Shown here: positions 15,314-22,848 of the stretch, piece by piece
Layout of the letters: every line of letters begins with the position of its first letter
How positions within the stretch are numbered: the first letter of the stretch is position 1
DNA from: Lachnospiraceae bacterium
GTDB taxonomy: Bacteria > Bacillota > Clostridia > Lachnospirales > Lachnospiraceae
Assembly (NCBI GenBank): GCA_028692975.1
Contig: JAQUWF010000025.1
Coordinates: forward strand, 1-37,163
Reading direction: 5' to 3'
Length of the DNA: 37,163 nucleotides
The notes under the pieces: generated by a model
Seen by the model: the letters and a program-made list of their open reading frames with translations, nothing else
What the model was told of the DNA's origin: nothing
Database searches by the model: none
Translations under genes and position numbers: made by a program

Positions 15314-15748
15314 ATGAAACCTAGTCTGTCTAAAAAAGAAGAAACAACATTATACTGGATTGGAGTGAGCATCCTGGGATGCTTGCTTTTTCTTGCACTC
15401 TTTTTGCAGGTGACTCATATCCAGATCCTGCAGGTTATACCGGAGTGCCTCCTTTTTCATGTGGCACATGTGTACTGCCCCGGATGTGGTGGAAGCCGTG
15501 CTGTCGTCGCGTTGTTCCATGGACATGTCCTGCAGACTTTTCTGTATCATCCCATTGTGCTTTATATAGCGGTCACCGGGGGCTGGTACCTGATCAGCCA
15601 CACGGTGGAGATGATTTCCAAAGGTAAATGCGCCATAGCCATGCGGTTCCGGGATATTTACCTGTATATAGGTATTGCGATTGTCGTCCTGAACTGGATC
15701 GTGCGCAATGTGCTGCTTCTGTTTTATCAGATATATATTCCTACTTGA
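15314..15748 (+). CDS. DUF2752-family membrane protein
   Basis: The 144-residue product has the DUF2752 hallmark CPGCGGSRAVVALFHG in a loop after the first transmembrane helix, with about three helices in total. The two cysteines and glycines suggest a metal or redox site, but the function is unknown. The ATG at 15314 has no ribosome binding site and lies six bases after a TATAAT box. An in-frame TTG at 15278 exists, but it would place the promoter inside the gene. Its end overlaps the convergent DUF4190 gene by 8 bases. Confidence 0.75.
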   Translation: MKPSLSKKEETTLYWIGVSILGCLLFLALFLQVTHIQILQVIPECLLFHVAHVYCPGCGGSRAVVALFHGHVLQTFLYHPIVLYIAVTGGWYLISHTVEMISKGKCAIAMRFRDIYLYIGIAIVVLNWIVRNVLLLFYQIYIPT

Positions 15749-16163
15749 AGGAATCTGGGTTCTGGTACATGTAGTCTTCCCAGTCGTAGATAAATTCCTG
15801 CACATCCGAAGGATCACTGAAATCATACTGCTGAGACATGCTCATAGCATGGGACATCAGCCCACTGGAGACCATGACAACAACATAAAAAATCATGGCT
15901 ATAAAAAATGTGACGATACCGCCGATAGAAAGACCGAGCCCAACTTTGGACATTCCGTCCATCTTTCCGGCTCCTCTTGATAAGATTGCGAAGATAATAC
16001 CAAGCGCGCCCAGAGGCATGGAGAGTCCGCAGCAGATCAGTACGATGCTGCAGATCCCAAGAATCAGCGAGACCATAGACATGGCATTTCGTGATTGCGG
16101 TTGTGGCTGAGGTTGCGGTTGTGGTATGTTTTGCTGTTGAAAATAAGATTCGTTTGGATCCAT
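15741..16163 (-). CDS. DUF4190-like small membrane protein with Pro/Gln-rich N-terminus
   Basis: The 140-residue protein has a soluble N-terminal segment with a PQPQPQPQ run (about residues 13-25). Two transmembrane helices follow (SMVSLILGICSIVLICCGL..., and GLGLSIGGIVTFFIAMIFYVV), then an acidic C-terminal tail. The layout fits DUF4190/TM2-like or interferon-induced-transmembrane-like small proteins. The start at 16163 is chosen because AAAGGGA precedes it at good spacing. The role is unknown; it is grouped with two other small membrane proteins. Confidence 0.7.
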   Translation of the reverse strand: MDPNESYFQQQNIPQPQPQPQPQSRNAMSMVSLILGICSIVLICCGLSMPLGALGIIFAILSRGAGKMDGMSKVGLGLSIGGIVTFFIAMIFYVVVMVSSGLMSHAMSMSQQYDFSDPSDVQEFIYDWEDYMYQNPDSFK

Positions 16164-16245
16164 ACACTTATATCCCTTTCTTGTTCGGATTTGCAATGCA
16201 GTAAAGTCGCTTATTTTGCAGCGTGCTGTCATTGCGTTTGCGTAC

Positions 16246-16274
16246 AGTATACCACTTCCATGGAATCCAGACAA
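16246..16274 (-). promoter_or_regulatory. Promoter of the DUF4190-like gene
   Basis: On the minus strand TTGTCT (16274-16269) and TATACT (16251-16246) lie 17 bp apart, with an extended -10 TG. The leader to the start codon is about 75 bases. Confidence 0.6.
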
Positions 16275-16320
16275 GTGAAGTATATGTGAGCTTTTACGCT
16301 GGAAAATGTATCATTGGCAT

Positions 16321-16625
16321 GGGGCATATACAAGAAAAATAACCTGTGCTGCCCCGAAAGGGAATATGGCGGGTGAAAGGGCAAACAGGGGGTATATACA
16401 AGAAAAATAAATGCCCCTGCCCCAAAAAGAGGTCTGGAGAGCGAAATAGCAAGCTAAAGGGGCATACACAGAAAGAATGGCTGACATTGCCCCGATATTA
16501 GGAATACACGGGGCATAGCGTATAAAAAAGTTTGTATATGCCCTGTTGGTGGTCAGAAAATGAAAAAAAGATACTGAAAAGTGGATAATGGGGGCAGGGA
16601 GGCGCAAAAAAAATGTATATGCCCC
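16321..16625. repeat. Array of five 35-nt inverted repeats (GGGGCA...TGCCCC)
   Basis: Five elements, each exactly 35 nt, start with GGGGCA (GGGGTA in the second) and end with TGCCCC (TGCCCT in the fourth). They lie at 16321-16355, 16389-16423, 16459-16493, 16510-16544 and 16591-16625. The first two share the inner CATATACAAGAAAAATAA-type text; the others differ inside but keep length and arms. Spacing is irregular (68, 70, 51 and 81 bases). They fill the divergent gap between the DUF4190 and tex genes (593 bases from 16164 to 16756), which holds no gene. An open frame on the minus strand here is a by-product of the repeats. Confidence 0.75.
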
Positions 16626-16635
16626 GCAGGTGTTC

Positions 16636-16664
16636 TTGACAAAATGCAGTCAGATTGATAAGGT
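16636..16664 (+). promoter_or_regulatory. Promoter of the tex operon
   Basis: A consensus -35 TTGACA (16636-16641) lies 17 bp from TAAGGT (16659-16664). The -10 falls inside the first of three 32-bp direct repeats. Confidence 0.55.
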
Positions 16665-16742
16665 GTTTTTAGAAAAAATTTGGATTATTGATAGGGTGTT
16701 TCTAGAAAAAATGAAGCATCGATAAGGTGTTTTAGAAAAAAA
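16655..16742 (+). repeat. Three direct repeats of about 32 bp upstream of tex
   Basis: Copies begin at 16655 (TTGATAAGGTGTTTTTAGAA), 16688 (TTGATAGGGTGTTTCTAGAA) and 16719 (TCGATAAGGTGTTTTAGAAA). The period is 33 then 31 bases, and the last copy ends just before the ribosome binding site. They could be binding sites for a regulator or RNA repeats in the leader. Confidence 0.7.
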
Positions 16743-16756
16743 TAATGGAGGAAATT

Positions 16757-18907
16757 ATGGATATATTACAGGTATTAACACAGGAACTAAATGTGAAAAA
16801 ATGGCAGGTGGAAGCCGCTGTTAAATTAATAGATGAGGGGAATACCATCCCTTTTATTTCCCGTTACCGAAAAGAGGCAACAGGAGAATTAAATGATGAG
16901 GTTTTGCGCAATCTCTACGAGCGTCTGACTTATCTGCGCAATCTGGAGGACAAGAAGGGCAGCGTCCTGGCAAGCATCGAGGAGCAGGGCAAACTGACGG
17001 AAGAATTAAAGAAGCAGATACTGGCTGCCCAGACACTGGTACTAGTGGAAGATCTGTACCGCCCGTACCGCCAGAAACGCCGTACCAGGGCCACGGTGGC
17101 GAAAGAAAAAGGGCTGGAGCCTTTGGCGAATATTATCACTCTGCAGATGACGGACAAGCCTTTGGAAAAAGAGGCGGAAGCATTTTTAGACAGCGAAAAA
17201 GGCGTGGAAACGGTGGAAGATGCCATTGCCGGAGCAAAAGATATTGTGGCAGAGTACATTTCCGACGAGGCGGATTACCGCAGCTATATCCGTAAGATTA
17301 CCATACAGAAAGGTAAGATACTTTCTGTGGCAAAGGACGAGAAGGCAGAGTCTGTCTATGAAATGTACTATGACTTTGAGGAACCGGTCAGCAAGGTGGC
17401 GGGGCATCGCACCCTGGCTTTGAACCGTGGGGAAAAAGAAAAGATCCTTACCGTAAAGATCCAGGCACCGGAGGAGGACATCCTGCGCTATCTGGAGAAA
17501 AAGGTCATCACCAGAGACAATCCAAATACGTCCCCGGCCCTGCGTGAGGTGGTGGCAGACAGCTACAGCCGCCTTATCGCACCGGCTATCGAGCGTGAGA
17601 TCCGCAATGACCTGACGGAAAAGGCAGAGGAGGGCGCGATCAAAGTATTCGGAAAGAATCTGGAGCAGCTGCTCATGCAGCCGCCTATCACCGGGCAGGT
17701 AGTGCTTGGCTGGGATCCGGCTTTCCGTACCGGGTGCAAGCTGGCTATTGTGGATGCTACAGGAAAGGTGCTGGATACGACGGTTATTTATCCTACCGCC
17801 CCCACGACTCCGGCAAAGATTTCAGCGGCCAAAGAGACGCTGAAGAAAATGATTAAAAAGTACCATGTGACGCTGTTTTCTGTGGGGAATGGAACGGCAT
17901 CCCGGGAGTCCGAGCAGATTATCGTGGAACTGTTCAAGGAGATTCCGGAAAAGGTACAGTATATTATCACCAATGAGGCAGGGGCTTCTGTTTATTCGGC
18001 AAGCAAGCTGGCTACGGAAGAATTCCCGAATTTTGACGTGGGGCAGAGAAGTGCGGCATCCATCGCCCGCCGTCTCCAGGATCCGCTGGCGGAACTGGTA
18101 AAGATCGACCCGAAATCCATCGGTGTGGGTCAGTATCAGCATGACATGAACCAGAAGAAACTGGGCGAGGCACTGACTGGCGTGGTGGAAGATTGTGTAA
18201 ATAAAGTGGGCGTGGATCTAAATACTGCATCCGCATCCCTCCTGGAATATATTTCCGGTATCAGCAAGGTGATCGCGAAAAATATTGTGGTATACCGGGA
18301 AGAAAATGGGCAGTTCAAAAGTAGAAGAGAACTGCTGAAGGTTGGAAAATTAGGGCCGAAGGCTTACGAGCAGTGTGCCGGGTTCCTGCGCATTGCAGGC
18401 GGGAAGAATCCACTGGATGCCACCAGTGTCCATCCGGAGAGTTATGATGCGGCAGAGAAGCTGTTGGATAAAATCGGTTATAAGGCCAGTGATATCGGTG
18501 CTGGCGGGGTGACTGGCGTGTCGCTTATGGTCCGGGATTATAAAAAGACGGCGGAGGAGCTTGGTATCGGCGAACCGACCCTGCGTGATATCGTAAAAGA
18601 ACTGGAGAAGCCGGGACGTGATCCGCGTGATGAGATGCCAAAACCAATCCTGCGCACGGACGTGCTGGATATGAAGGATCTGAAAGAGGGCATGACGCTG
18701 AAAGGCACTGTGCGTAATGTGATTGACTTCGGCGCTTTCGTGGATATCGGCGTACATCAGGACGGGCTGGTACACATTTCCCAGATCACGAATAAGAAAT
18801 TTATCAAACATCCGCTGGAAGTGGTAAGCGTCGGGGATATTGTGGAAGTGAAAGTCTTGAGCGTAGACGTAGCGAAGAAGCGAATTGCGTTGACCATGAT
18901 CCTGTAG
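16757..18907 (+). CDS. tex: Tex-family S1 RNA-binding transcription accessory protein
   Basis: The 716-residue protein matches Tex over its whole length (usual 720-770). It starts with the helical N-terminal region (WQVEAAVKLIDEGNTIPFISRYRKEATG). The YqgF/RNase H-like domain begins near residue 320 (VVLGWDPAFRTGCKLAIVDATG). Helix-hairpin-helix repeats lie near 485-555 (LLEYISGISKVIAKNIV), and a C-terminal S1 domain near 640-715 (GMTLKGTVRNVIDFGAFVDIGVHQDGLVHISQI). Tex binds nucleic acid and influences transcription and RNA turnover. The ATG at 16757 is 5 bases from GGAGG; the ATG at 16745 overlaps that SD and is rejected. It leads an operon with xdhC and trmO. Confidence 0.93.
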   Translation: MDILQVLTQELNVKKWQVEAAVKLIDEGNTIPFISRYRKEATGELNDEVLRNLYERLTYLRNLEDKKGSVLASIEEQGKLTEELKKQILAAQTLVLVEDLYRPYRQKRRTRATVAKEKGLEPLANIITLQMTDKPLEKEAEAFLDSEKGVETVEDAIAGAKDIVAEYISDEADYRSYIRKITIQKGKILSVAKDEKAESVYEMYYDFEEPVSKVAGHRTLALNRGEKEKILTVKIQAPEEDILRYLEKKVITRDNPNTSPALREVVADSYSRLIAPAIEREIRNDLTEKAEEGAIKVFGKNLEQLLMQPPITGQVVLGWDPAFRTGCKLAIVDATGKVLDTTVIYPTAPTTPAKISAAKETLKKMIKKYHVTLFSVGNGTASRESEQIIVELFKEIPEKVQYIITNEAGASVYSASKLATEEFPNFDVGQRSAASIARRLQDPLAELVKIDPKSIGVGQYQHDMNQKKLGEALTGVVEDCVNKVGVDLNTASASLLEYISGISKVIAKNIVVYREENGQFKSRRELLKVGKLGPKAYEQCAGFLRIAGGKNPLDATSVHPESYDAAEKLLDKIGYKASDIGAGGVTGVSLMVRDYKKTAEELGIGEPTLRDIVKELEKPGRDPRDEMPKPILRTDVLDMKDLKEGMTLKGTVRNVIDFGAFVDIGVHQDGLVHISQITNKKFIKHPLEVVSVGDIVEVKVLSVDVAKKRIALTMIL

Positions 18908-18917
18908 GAGGACGAAA

Positions 18918-19781
18918 ATGGAAAATTTTTTGACGAAGATCCTGCGTCATGTGAAGGACGGGGAGCAGATAGAACTGGTGGAAATCACCGGGGCGAAGGG
19001 TTCTACACCACGGGGCGTGGGCGCGCGTATGGCTGTCTGGGCCGATGGACGGACAGAAGGGACCATAGGCGGCGGCAATGTGGAGTACCAGGCAGGTCTT
19101 AAGGCAAAAGAACTGGTCTGTGGCGGCAAACATGAGCCCGTATATGAGGAATATAATCTGGGCCCTAAGGAGATGGGGAATCTGGGCATGGTCTGCGGTG
19201 GGAATATTACCGTAGAATTCCGTTATGTGGACGGACAGAATCCACAGGTGGTGGAAGCATTCGCGGATTTTGTGGATAAAAACCGGGAAGAGGCGGCGGT
19301 GCGTGTATTTGTCTTCGGGGCAGGCCATGTATCCCAGCAGCTGGTGCCAGTGCTGGCCCATGTGGGCTTTGACTGTATCGTGCTGGATGACCGGGAAGAA
19401 TTTGCCAACCGGGTGTGCTTTCCACAGGCGGAGGAGATTCGGATCTGTGATTTTGATCATCTGGAAGAAACGGCAGATATTACAGAGGCTGACTATGTGG
19501 TAATCATGACCAGAGGACATGAGTGGGACTATGTGGCCCAGTCCTATGCGCTGCGGTGCAAACCTCAGTATATTGGTGTCATGGGAAGCCGTCACAAGAT
19601 AGCCTTTGTGACGAAGCGACTGCTGGGAGATGGATTTTCTCTGGAAGAAATTCAGTCCTGCCATATGCCTATTGGTACGGACATTCAGGCGGAGACGCCG
19701 GAAGAGATCGCCATCAGTATCGCGGGCGAGTTGATCCAGACAAGAGCCAAAACACGGAAATCAGGAAAGAAGGCGGAGTGA
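18918..19781 (+). CDS. xdhC: XdhC/CoxI-family molybdenum-enzyme maturation factor
   Basis: The 287-residue protein has the two XdhC parts: an N-terminal domain with GAKGSTPRGVGARMAV and GTIGGGNVEYQA (residues 28-60) and MVCGGNITVEF, and a C-terminal Rossmann domain starting VFVFGAGHVSQQLVPVL near residue 130 with GVMGSRHKI. XdhC proteins bring sulfurated molybdenum cofactor to xanthine dehydrogenase-type enzymes. No molybdenum hydroxylase gene lies in the window, so its client is elsewhere. SD GGAGG, ten bases after tex. Confidence 0.88.
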   Translation: MENFLTKILRHVKDGEQIELVEITGAKGSTPRGVGARMAVWADGRTEGTIGGGNVEYQAGLKAKELVCGGKHEPVYEEYNLGPKEMGNLGMVCGGNITVEFRYVDGQNPQVVEAFADFVDKNREEAAVRVFVFGAGHVSQQLVPVLAHVGFDCIVLDDREEFANRVCFPQAEEIRICDFDHLEETADITEADYVVIMTRGHEWDYVAQSYALRCKPQYIGVMGSRHKIAFVTKRLLGDGFSLEEIQSCHMPIGTDIQAETPEEIAISIAGELIQTRAKTRKSGKKAE

Positions 19782-20467
19782 TGATGAAGCCGATCGCATA
19801 TATTGAGACAGAATTTCCCACCAAGTTTGGGATACCAAGACAGAGCGGTCTGGTAGGGGAACTGAAGGGAACCGTAGTGTTTGAGCCGGAGTACCGGAAC
19901 CCGGATGCTTTTGACGGTCTGGAAGAGTTCTCTTATATCTGGCTGATCTGGGAATTTTCTGAGGCGAAGCGGGAGAAATGGTCGGCTACCGTGCGCCCGC
20001 CGCGACTGGGCGGTAATGAACATAAGGGTGTTTTCGCTACCCGCTCCCCGTTTCGGCCGAATCCCATCGGTCTGTCCAGTGTGAAGCTGGACCGTGTGGA
20101 ACTGCATACGGACCGCGGACCGGTGCTACATGTATCCGGTGTTGATCTTATGGACCACACGCCTATTTATGATATCAAACCTTACATCCCCTACGCGGAT
20201 GCACACCCGGAGGCCAAGGGTGGATTTTCCAATCGCTTTGTAGACTATAAACTTACGGTCGTGATTCCAGAGGCGTGTATGGCAAAGATCCCGGAGGCTA
20301 ATCAGAAGGCCCTTAGGGGTGTTCTGGAGCAGGACCCAAGACCCTCCTACCAGAAGAAAGACCCGGAACGTATCTATGGATTTGAATTTGATCATATGGA
20401 AATCAAATTCCGGGTGCAGAATGAAACATTGACCGTGGTCGATGCGATAGGACTGGAAGAATCTTAA
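19781..20467 (+). CDS. trmO: tRNA (N6-threonylcarbamoyladenosine37-N6)-methyltransferase TrmO
   Basis: The 228-residue product is a TrmO (TsaA/YaeB) enzyme that methylates t6A37 in certain tRNAs with SAM. Its marks are the N-terminal barrel start (PIAYIETEFPTKFGIPRQSG), FSYIWLIWEF, and the signature HKGVFATRSPFRPNPIGLS near residue 82. SGVDLMDHTPIYDIKPYIPY and the C-terminal DPRPSYQ follow. The ATG overlaps the xdhC stop codon (TGATG), showing translational coupling; a second ATG follows directly. A longer upstream frame is only the alternative reading of xdhC. Confidence 0.92.
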   Translation: MMKPIAYIETEFPTKFGIPRQSGLVGELKGTVVFEPEYRNPDAFDGLEEFSYIWLIWEFSEAKREKWSATVRPPRLGGNEHKGVFATRSPFRPNPIGLSSVKLDRVELHTDRGPVLHVSGVDLMDHTPIYDIKPYIPYADAHPEAKGGFSNRFVDYKLTVVIPEACMAKIPEANQKALRGVLEQDPRPSYQKKDPERIYGFEFDHMEIKFRVQNETLTVVDAIGLEES

Positions 20468-20480
20468 AAAGGAGAGAATT

Positions 20481-20744
20481 ATGTTTGAGAGAATTGACTA
20501 TACGGTAAAGAACATTGACGGGGACTATGCATATCTGCAGCAGATCGATCAGCCAGAGGAAGAATTAAAATGTGTGGCGCGGGCACTTTTGCCGCCGGAG
20601 ATCGTGGAAGGTACGCGTCTGGCTTATGAGATGCTGGAGTATGAGATCGTACCGTCATTAGACTTGTATTGTAAAAATATTCTGTGTGAATGGCGTAGTT
20701 ATTTTCAAAACCCTGTGCTGGAAAAAAGTAGAAGTAATACTTAG
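20481..20744 (+). CDS. Small protein of unknown function (weakly DUF3006-like)
   Basis: An 87-residue soluble protein with SD GGAGAG and a position 13 bases after trmO, hence operonic. The first half (RIDYTVKNIDGDYAYLQQ...ARALLPPEIVEGTRLAYEMLEYEIV) reads like a small beta-barrel of the DUF3006 type; this is a weak impression. The last 30 residues contain two cysteines and no motif I know. Confidence 0.6.
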   Translation: MFERIDYTVKNIDGDYAYLQQIDQPEEELKCVARALLPPEIVEGTRLAYEMLEYEIVPSLDLYCKNILCEWRSYFQNPVLEKSRSNT

Positions 20745-20773
20745 AATGGGTGGAATTTTTTGACAATTTCATA

Positions 20774-20802
20774 TTGACATAGGAAAATGTGTGTGGTATT
20801 GT
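20774..20802 (+). promoter_or_regulatory. Promoter ahead of the aminotransferase leader hairpin
   Basis: A consensus -35 TTGACA (20774-20779) and -10 TATTGT (20797-20802) are spaced by 17 bp. The start near 20809 lies just 25 bases before a strong terminator-like hairpin. Confidence 0.65.
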
Positions 20803-20833
20803 ATATTTGTTCAAAATAAAAGACAAAATAATG

Positions 20834-20880
20834 AGCGAAGGTGCTCGGGTTTATTCCTGAGTGACTTCGCTTTTTTTATT
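20834..20880 (+). terminator. Terminator or attenuator in the aminotransferase leader
   Basis: A 16-bp stem (20834-20849 with 20856-20871, starting AGCGAAG/CTTCGCT, one mismatch) is followed by seven T residues. It ends the trmO operon, but it also lies downstream of the promoter at 20774-20802. Transcripts from that promoter must either stop here as a roughly 70-base RNA or read through into the aminotransferase gene. Confidence 0.8.
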
Positions 20881-20924
20881 TTTGAATAACATGAGAAAAG
20901 AGAGAAAATAGGAGGAAATGCAAT

Positions 20925-22139
20925 ATGAGATTAGCAGATATTGGTTTGACGGCGCAGGACATTAAGGACAAAGTAAACAAATATATGATCGAGACCTATG
21001 AGCGTTTTGATTTTCTTGCAGAGACGGCCAAGGACATGTACATATATGATGAAAATGGGACACCATACCTTGACTTTTATGCAGGTATTGCGGTAAATGC
21101 GGCGGGAAGCTGTAATGATAAAGTGGTAGCGGCAGTCAAAGATCAGGTCGGTGATATCATGCATACCTTCAATTATCCATACACCATTCCGCAGGCGCTG
21201 CTGGCTGAGAAGGTCTGCACCACCATCGGCATGGCCAAGATTTTCTACCAGAATTCAGGAACAGAAGCGAATGAGGCCATGATTAAGATGGCAAGAAAGT
21301 ACGGCGTGGAAAAATACGGCCCACATAAATACAATATTGTGACGGCGGCCATGTCCTTCCACGGAAGAACCTTCGGTGCCATGAGTGCTACCGGTCAGCC
21401 GGACAATGCGTGCCAGATCGGATTCGGTGACATGACCCCAGGATTTTCCTATGCAGACTTTAATGATCTTCAGTCTTTCAAAGATGCATGTACAGATAAT
21501 ACCATTGCTATTATGATCGAGCCGGTACAGGGCGAGGGTGGTGTGCATCCGGCCACACAGGAATTCATGCAGGGACTTCGTGATTACTGCGATGAAAAGG
21601 GAATGCTCCTATTGTTGGACGAGGTACAGACCGGCTGGTGCAGAACCGGCGCGGTAATGTCTTATATGAATTACGGCATCAAGCCGGACATCGTATCCAT
21701 GGCGAAAGCCCTGGGCGGCGGTATGCCAATCGGAGCTATCTGTGCCACAGAGGAAGTTGCAAAATCATTTTCCGCAGGTTCTCATGGAACGACCTTCGGC
21801 GGACATCCGGTCAGTTGTGCAGCAGCATTGGCAGAGGTCAATGAACTTATGGACCGTGATCTGGCAGGCAATGCGAAAAAGATGGGCGCATATTTCATGG
21901 AACTTTTGAAGAAACTGCCACATGTGAGGGAAGTACGTGGACAGGGGCTTCTGGTGGGGGTTGAATTCGACGATACCATCGGCGGTGTGGATGTGAAACA
22001 TGAATGCCTACACAGACATTTGCTGATCACAGCCATCGGTGCTCATATCATTCGTATGGTACCACCACTGATTTTGACAGAAGAAGATTGCGACAGGGCC
22101 TTTGCCATTATCAAAGAGTCTGTTGAGGCATTAGCATAG
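20925..22139 (+). CDS. Class III aminotransferase, ornithine/acetylornithine type
   Basis: The 404-residue PLP enzyme is of the ArgD/RocD/GabT class: NSGTEANEAMIKMARK, FHGRTFGAM, IMIEPVQGEGGV, LLLDEVQTGWCRTG and the PLP lysine in SMAKALGGGMPIGA. Its length is that of acetylornithine or ornithine aminotransferases. No other arginine gene is near. Its neighbourhood (kinase-like gene, permease-dehydrogenase fusion, a second class III aminotransferase) suggests catabolism of an omega-amino acid such as ornithine, GABA or 5-aminovalerate rather than arginine synthesis (inference). SD AGGAGG. Confidence 0.85.
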   Translation: MRLADIGLTAQDIKDKVNKYMIETYERFDFLAETAKDMYIYDENGTPYLDFYAGIAVNAAGSCNDKVVAAVKDQVGDIMHTFNYPYTIPQALLAEKVCTTIGMAKIFYQNSGTEANEAMIKMARKYGVEKYGPHKYNIVTAAMSFHGRTFGAMSATGQPDNACQIGFGDMTPGFSYADFNDLQSFKDACTDNTIAIMIEPVQGEGGVHPATQEFMQGLRDYCDEKGMLLLLDEVQTGWCRTGAVMSYMNYGIKPDIVSMAKALGGGMPIGAICATEEVAKSFSAGSHGTTFGGHPVSCAAALAEVNELMDRDLAGNAKKMGAYFMELLKKLPHVREVRGQGLLVGVEFDDTIGGVDVKHECLHRHLLITAIGAHIIRMVPPLILTEEDCDRAFAIIKESVEALA

Positions 22140-22164
22140 AGTAAATGAGTGAGGAGAGATGCAG

Positions 22165-22761
22165 ATGAAACATTTTGTAATAACCATAGGCTGTGAATAT
22201 GGCAGCGGCGGTCCCGATATCGGGAAGCGGATAGCGGAATCTTTTGGCATCGAATATTATGACAGAGATCTGGTAGACAAAGTCGTAGAAAATATCGGTG
22301 TTGACCGGGAACTGGTAGAAAAAGCAGATTCCGGCGACAATGTCAAATATATGTTTGATACCAAACTGGGACCGCGTTACGCGAACCTGACCAACCGTGT
22401 TATTTATAATCAATTCGAAGTAATCAATAAATTCGCGGAGAAATCTTCCTGTGTGATTATCGGAAGATGTGCGGATTACATTTTGAAAGACCGGAAAGAT
22501 TGTCTGAACCTGTTCATCTATGCACCGGAAGAGGTACGCGTCAAGCATATAATGGAACAGAAGGGGCTTCCAAAAAAGAAAGCACAGGAACTGGTCAAAT
22601 ATAACGATGAACTGCTCCATTCCAGATACAAATACATGACAGGAACTTACCGGGGCGACCGGAAGAACCGTCACATGCTTATTGACAGCAGCGCGCTGGG
22701 ACTGGATAAGACGGCAAAATATATTATGCAGTTGATTGACTTGAGATTTGAAGATAACTAA
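22165..22761 (+). CDS. Cytidylate kinase-like P-loop protein
   Basis: The 198-residue protein starts with VITIGCEYGSGGPDIGKRIAE, an altered P-loop of the cytidylate-kinase-like family common in Clostridia, followed by YYDRDLV and SSCVIIGRCADYIL. Unlike true Cmk, the loop lacks the standard GxxGxGKS spacing. Substrate is unknown; such genes often sit near transporters or redox genes. I prefer the ATG at 22165, six bases from GGAGAG, over that at 22159. It probably shares a transcript with the upstream aminotransferase. Confidence 0.8.
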   Translation: MKHFVITIGCEYGSGGPDIGKRIAESFGIEYYDRDLVDKVVENIGVDRELVEKADSGDNVKYMFDTKLGPRYANLTNRVIYNQFEVINKFAEKSSCVIIGRCADYILKDRKDCLNLFIYAPEEVRVKHIMEQKGLPKKKAQELVKYNDELLHSRYKYMTGTYRGDRKNRHMLIDSSALGLDKTAKYIMQLIDLRFEDN

Positions 22762-22778
22762 AAGAAATAAAAAAGGCG

Positions 22779-22830
22779 AAGGCGTCGGATATGGAATCAG
22801 AGGATTCCGTGTTCGGCGTCTTTTGTTTTA
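22779..22830 (+). terminator. 20-bp hairpin before the permease-dehydrogenase fusion
   Basis: Bases 22779-22798 pair with 22803-22822 along all 20 positions (several G-T pairs) around the loop AGAG, followed by TTGTTTT. It is a strong terminator of the aminotransferase and kinase-like genes. Only 18 bases separate its T-tract from the fusion start codon and no promoter fits there. The fusion gene therefore depends on read-through, or on a promoter hidden in the short gap at 22762-22778. Confidence 0.8.
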
Positions 22831-22848
22831 AAGAGAGAGGGCGTTTAA

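Noticed and set aside
16311-16607. A 98-residue protein on the minus strand upstream of tex
   Set aside because: Its text mirrors the 35-nt repeats (recurring YAP words), and I see no convincing start signal or family likeness.
18804-19664. A 286-residue minus-strand frame opposite xdhC
   Set aside because: It is the shadow of a well-supported gene and has no motif or start signal.
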